Assembly (NCBI GenBank): GCA_021846285.1
Contig: JAJZCB010000005.1
Coordinates: 1 to 64,000, forward strand
DNA length: 64,000 nt
Source of the DNA: Bacillota bacterium
Lineage (GTDB): Bacteria; Bacillota; Bacilli; Alicyclobacillales; SLC66
Reading direction: 5' to 3'
Both the position numbers and the translations under genes were made by a program. Below, piece by piece: positions 60,724-64,000 of the stretch (position 1 is its first letter; each line of letters begins with the position of its first letter). The notes beneath the pieces are model-generated. The model was given only the letters and a program-made list of their open reading frames with translations. It made no database searches and was not told the origin of the DNA.

Positions 60724-61620
60724 GTGCGTTTCGGGGGTTGGTCAACTGTGCCGCAGACCGTAACATCCGCCTTTCTTCACAGCAGCGCCGATTTGCAGGG
60801 AACGTCAGTCTGTCTGTTTGGGATTCCGATGGACTACACGGTGTGTTTTCGACCGGGCGCGCGGTTCGGCCCGGTCGGCATTCGCCAGGCGTCATACGGC
60901 CTGGAGCATTACAGTCTGCAGTTTCGCGACACGTTGCAGAACCGTTCCTACTGTGATGCGGGGGATCTGGTGCTGCCTTATGGCAACGTTCATGAGAGTC
61001 TGCGGCGAGTGAAGGTCTTCGCGAACGAGTTGCTGGAACGGGGACAGACGCCTTTTGCGCTGGGTGGGGAACATCTCGTGTCGCTGCCGATCATTCAGGC
61101 GGTCTACGAACGCCATCCGGATCTGCGTGTCATCCATATTGATGCGCACGCGGATCTAGCGGATACGTACTTCGGGGAAGCGGTCACGCATGCCACGGTG
61201 ATGCGACGTGTTCTTGACTCATTGCCGCACGCCCAATTTGCCCAGTTTGGCATTCGTTCGGCTGACCGTCCTGAAGTCGAGTTCGCAGAGACGCTGCATC
61301 ATGCGCCATTCCGGGTTGCCGATCCGTTGCGCCAATATCTGGCGCATCTTGACCCGGACTGTCCCATCTACCTGTCGCTCGACATCGACGTAGTCGACCC
61401 AGCGTTCGCACCTGGCACGGGAACGCCGGAAGCTGGCGGAATCACGCCGCAAGAGTTATTTGAGGCGCTTGAGGCGTTGCGCGGACGGCGCGTGGTGGGG
61501 GCCGACCTCGTGGAGGTGGCGCCATCACTGGATGCGAGCGGATGTACGGCAGTGCTGGCTGCCAAAATTGTACGGGAGATGCTGCTTGCACTCTTCGAGC
61601 CGGCGCCCGTTTCCTCCTGA
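60724..61620 (+). CDS. speB: agmatinase
   Basis: Ureohydrolase of about 298 aa that makes putrescine and urea from agmatine. Manganese ligands are in LGGEHLVS, IHIDAHADLADTY and SLDIDVVDPAFAPGTGTPEAGG, and the C-terminal VVGADLVEVAPSLD matches SpeB. The MRF start at GTG 60724 resembles Bacillus agmatinase; GTG 60748 with GGGGG 10 nt upstream is an alternative. It is 15 bp after the aldehyde dehydrogenase. Arginase is less likely because the arginase-specific Asn/His pattern is absent. Confidence 0.9.
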   Translation: MRFGGWSTVPQTVTSAFLHSSADLQGTSVCLFGIPMDYTVCFRPGARFGPVGIRQASYGLEHYSLQFRDTLQNRSYCDAGDLVLPYGNVHESLRRVKVFANELLERGQTPFALGGEHLVSLPIIQAVYERHPDLRVIHIDAHADLADTYFGEAVTHATVMRRVLDSLPHAQFAQFGIRSADRPEVEFAETLHHAPFRVADPLRQYLAHLDPDCPIYLSLDIDVVDPAFAPGTGTPEAGGITPQELFEALEALRGRRVVGADLVEVAPSLDASGCTAVLAAKIVREMLLALFEPAPVSS

Positions 61621-61635
61621 GCGAGGCGGCGGTAC

Positions 61636-61693
61636 TGCATAACTCCATTGCATCCATGCAGAATGCTATGCAGAACTGCATAACACTATGCAT
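61636..61693 (+). promoter_or_regulatory. array of TGCAT palindromes, putative sigma-54 activator sites
   Basis: TGCATAA at 61636, TGCAT-CC-ATGCA at 61649-61660, TATGCAG-AA-CTGCATA at 61667-61682 and ATGCAT at 61688-61693. These lie about 80-140 bp before the -24/-12 promoter at 61775, the usual distance for enhancer sites of a sigma-54 activator. Confidence 0.7.
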
Positions 61694-61774
61694 GAATGAA
61701 TGGTGTTCGGTGAATTCCGGGGGCCCGGGTTTGGTTTTTCCGTGTGTCGACGCGCAAAACATGGCCGAATGTCT

Positions 61775-61792
61775 TTGGCATCAAAGTTGCTT
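61775..61792 (+). promoter_or_regulatory. sigma-54 (-24/-12) promoter of the putrescine aminotransferase gene
   Basis: TTGGCAT-CAAAG-TTGCTT, with the GG (61777-61778) and GC (61789-61790) doublets exactly 10 nt apart. One mismatch to TGGCAC. About 95 nt lie between the predicted start and the gene. Confidence 0.75.
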
Positions 61793-61898
61793 GCAAATAC
61801 GGTAGACCCGAATGATTGGCTCGGATCTACACGTCAGGCAGGACTGTGTGACGATCGGGTGAAAAAATTCAAACAAATTCGTGCAAAGGAAGGGTACA

Positions 61899-63248
61899 AT
61901 GGGTCCAACCAAAGAGGAAGTTCTTAAGGAAGCGGGTCGCATTTTGCAACTGATTCATGCGACTGAACTGACCGCTGATGATCGGGAGCAGATCGTCAAG
62001 GACTCCCTGGAGAATTTCCCGCTTTACGTAACCAAGGCAGTCCTGGAGGCCAGAAAGTCAAGTTCCCACGATTATTCAGTCGCCGAGTGGGAAGATGAAG
62101 GCGCGGTCTTTCGCGATACTCGGGGTCATGAGTACATCGACTGCCTGGGCGGATTCGGCGTCTACCTGCTTGGCCATCGGCATCCGAAGGTCGTGAGCGC
62201 GGTGCGCAGTCAGTTGGGGCGCTATGCGCTGCACAGCCAGGAACTGATCGATCCACTGCGCGGGTACCTGTCCAAACTGGTGGCCATGATCACCCCGGGT
62301 GATCTGCGCCATTCGTACCTTGTCAATGGCGGCGCAGAGGCCAATGAGATGGCGCTCAAGTTGGCCAGACTGGCCACAGGCAAGAAGTGTTTTGTCTCGA
62401 CGTTGAACGGCTTCCATGGGAAGTCTTTGGGGGCCCTGTCGGCTTCCGGAAAGGCGCTGTTTCGCGAGCCGTATCTGCCGCTTGTACCCGGCTTCTATCA
62501 CGTTCCGTTCGGCGATGCGCAGGCCGTGGAGGCGATGATTCAATCGATCATCAAAACCGGAGACACGGTGGCGGGGGTGATTGTGGAACCCGTCCAGGGC
62601 GAGGGCGGCGTCAACATTCCGCCGGCCGACTATCTGCCCAATCTGCGCCGAATCTGTGATCAGTACGAGTGCGTTATGATCGTCGACGAGGTGCAGACGG
62701 GGATGGGCCGAACGGGCACGCTGTTTGGCGTCAATCATTGGGATGTGGTGCCCGACATCATGACGCTCGGCAAGGCGTTTGGCGGCGGCGTGGTGCCGAT
62801 CGCCGCCATGGTGGCAAGGCCGAGCCTGTGGAGCAAGATGGAGGACAACCCCTTCATCCTCGGATCGTCCACGTTTGGTGGGAACCCACTGGTGTGCGCG
62901 GGCGCCATCGCAGGCATCAATACGACGCTGGAAGACGATATACCAGGGCAGGCGCGCGATAAGGGCGAGTATATTCTGGCGCATCTGCGGAATCTGCAGG
63001 CCAAATATCCCACTGTGCTCAAAGCGGTGCGCGGGTTGGGGCTCCTCATCGGCATGGAATTTGTCAGTAACGCCAAAGGCTATTCAGTCGCAAAGCGCCT
63101 GTTTTCCAGGCGCGTGCTGGTCGGTGGCACGCTCAACAATGCCACAGTCATCCGGATTGAACCGCCTGCAATCATTTCCTATGAACAGATAGACACCGTA
63201 CTGACTGCGCTGGAATCGTCTCTGGCGGAAGAAGCGCGGACAGACTAA
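61899..63248 (+). CDS. putrescine aminotransferase-like class III aminotransferase
   Basis: PLP enzyme of 449 aa. The N-terminal ENFPLYVTKAVLEARKSSSHDYSVAEW and LGGFGVYLLGHRHPKVV resemble putrescine:2-oxoglutarate aminotransferase (PatA/YgjG). PLP motifs are VNGGAEANEMALKLAR, TLNGFHGKSLGALSASG, EPVQGEGGVNIPP, IVDEVQTGMGRTG and the Lys in TLGKAFGGGVVPIAA. AAAGGAAGGG lies 5 nt before ATG 61899, which is preferred over the frame from 61881. It is expressed from the sigma-54 promoter and precedes a permease. Confidence 0.87.
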   Translation: MGPTKEEVLKEAGRILQLIHATELTADDREQIVKDSLENFPLYVTKAVLEARKSSSHDYSVAEWEDEGAVFRDTRGHEYIDCLGGFGVYLLGHRHPKVVSAVRSQLGRYALHSQELIDPLRGYLSKLVAMITPGDLRHSYLVNGGAEANEMALKLARLATGKKCFVSTLNGFHGKSLGALSASGKALFREPYLPLVPGFYHVPFGDAQAVEAMIQSIIKTGDTVAGVIVEPVQGEGGVNIPPADYLPNLRRICDQYECVMIVDEVQTGMGRTGTLFGVNHWDVVPDIMTLGKAFGGGVVPIAAMVARPSLWSKMEDNPFILGSSTFGGNPLVCAGAIAGINTTLEDDIPGQARDKGEYILAHLRNLQAKYPTVLKAVRGLGLLIGMEFVSNAKGYSVAKRLFSRRVLVGGTLNNATVIRIEPPAIISYEQIDTVLTALESSLAEEARTD

Positions 63249-63267
63249 CGCAATGGGCAGTCGTTCG

Positions 63268-63294
63268 GTCGCGCCGCATGGTTGGCGGCGCGAC
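63268..63294 (+). other. 10-bp hairpin between aminotransferase and permease genes
   Basis: GTCGCGCCGC (63268-63277) pairs with GCGGCGCGAC (63285-63294) around ATGGTTG. There is no T tract, so it may stabilise or partly end the upstream message. Confidence 0.6.
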
Positions 63295-63336
63295 AGGCAA
63301 GCCATAAAACGGATTAATTATTAGGGGGTCATAGAT

Positions 63337-64000
63337 TTGACGGAGGCAAAATCCACCGGGCAATTATCTAAAAATTCAATCGGGCTGCTCGATTCCGCGG
63401 TCATGGCAGTGGCGGGGTCTGCGCCAGCCTATTCGATCGCCGCGACGACGGCGGTGTTGATCGGGGCCGTCGGAATGCAGGCTCCAGCCGCTCTGTTGTG
63501 GTGCGGTATCCCCATGTTTGGCGTTGTGATGGCGTTTCTCTATCTGGGTCGCTGGCAGGCCAACTCAGGCGCTTCGTACGCTTGGGTAGGACGGGCTTTG
63601 AGCGCAGACTTGGGATTCCTCTCCGGGTGGGCGCTGATCGTATCGGCTACTGTGTTCATGGTGGCAGGATCATTTCCTGCAGGAGCCGTCACTCTGGACA
63701 TGATCGCGCCAAATCTCAGCAATAACTTGACCGCTGTGACAATTGTCGGGGGACTGTGGTTTCTGTTGATCAGTTTCCTGGTGATGCTCGGGATTCAAAT
63801 CACAGTAAGGGTGCAGTGGATCATGAGCTCCATCGAGATGTTAATTCTCGTTGTTTCAGGGATTGTGGCTCTCGTCAAATACGGCGCGCATCCCGTGAAT
63901 GCATTTCACTGGTCCTGGTTTTCTCCGACTGCCTTTTCAAGCGGCTCTGTATTTGTCGCCGGGGCGCTGATTGCCACTTTCTATTACTGGGGATGGGATG
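63337..64000 (+). CDS. APC-family amino acid permease, 3' end outside window
   Basis: The frame is open to the end of the window (221 residues). It starts at TTG 63337, with AGGGGG 8 nt upstream. Residues after about 15 read SIGLLDSAVMAVAGSAPAYSIA, the first APC helix with its unwound Gly region, followed by at least five further helices (FLYLGRWQANSGASYAWVGRAL, GFLSGWALIVSATVFMV). It is likely to import GABA, putrescine or a related compound, by position at the end of the polyamine/GABA cluster. The substrate is inferred. Confidence 0.88.
   Translation, partial: MTEAKSTGQLSKNSIGLLDSAVMAVAGSAPAYSIAATTAVLIGAVGMQAPAALLWCGIPMFGVVMAFLYLGRWQANSGASYAWVGRALSADLGFLSGWALIVSATVFMVAGSFPAGAVTLDMIAPNLSNNLTAVTIVGGLWFLLISFLVMLGIQITVRVQWIMSSIEMLILVVSGIVALVKYGAHPVNAFHWSWFSPTAFSSGSVFVAGALIATFYYWGWD

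Overview
The window looks like chromosomal DNA of an aerobic, spore-forming member of the Firmicutes (Bacilli). The evidence is an alpha/beta-type small acid-soluble spore protein, a SAM-I (S-box) riboswitch, a LiaFSR set, a menaquinone operon, strong AGGAGG-type ribosome binding sites, frequent GTG and TTG starts, and a moderately high GC content. An Alicyclobacillaceae-like acidophile is my best guess, but this is inference.

Layout. 0-6.7 kb: menaquinone operon menB(partial)-menE-menF-menD-menH, with stop and start codons overlapping from menE onward. 6.6-8.6 kb: two-component system on the minus strand. 8.6-9.1 kb: repeat-rich intergenic stretch with two copies of a long palindromic hairpin; a third copy lies at 59.1 kb. 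9.1-15.6 kb: two MFS transporters, a membrane acyltransferase, an acyl-CoA synthetase-like ligase and a secreted SGNH hydrolase. 15.7-25.2 kb: a tiny membrane protein, oligoendopeptidase, threonine synthase, RNase Z, NlpC/P60 hydrolase, two Cys/Met-metabolism PLP enzymes (one behind a SAM riboswitch) and lgt. 25.5-31 kb: liaFSR, citrate synthase, SASP and small proteins. 31-41 kb: pstCAB without pstS, an M23 peptidase, htpX, a ThyX-like protein, SAM decarboxylase, and a MarR-ABC export operon.

41.3-54 kb is the plastic part. It has tRNA genes (Ala, Asp twice, Phe, Gly, Leu), a DruA/DUF4338 gene plus an opposite-strand DruA remnant, a DinB gene, a coiled-coil gene made of 33-bp tandem repeats, a decayed IS200/IS605 transposase, an ECF sigma/anti-sigma/ectodomain operon, and remnants of a Tn3 transposase and a GntR regulator. 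Inside it, at 50.1-52.1 kb, is an AT-richer five-gene unit: a sigma region-4-like protein, a sigma region-2-like protein (apparently a split sigma factor), a small helical protein and two Cys-containing proteins without signal peptides, one resembling a cell-wall hydrolase. This is the best candidate here for an undescribed system.

54-64 kb: an S9 peptidase, then a polyamine/GABA catabolic cluster: gabT, aldehyde dehydrogenase, second aldehyde dehydrogenase, agmatinase, putrescine-type aminotransferase, amino-acid permease (cut by the window end). Together these could take agmatine to putrescine, 4-aminobutanal, GABA, succinate semialdehyde and succinate. Two good sigma-54 -24/-12 promoters, each preceded by palindromic putative activator sites, suggest SigL-dependent induction of the cluster.
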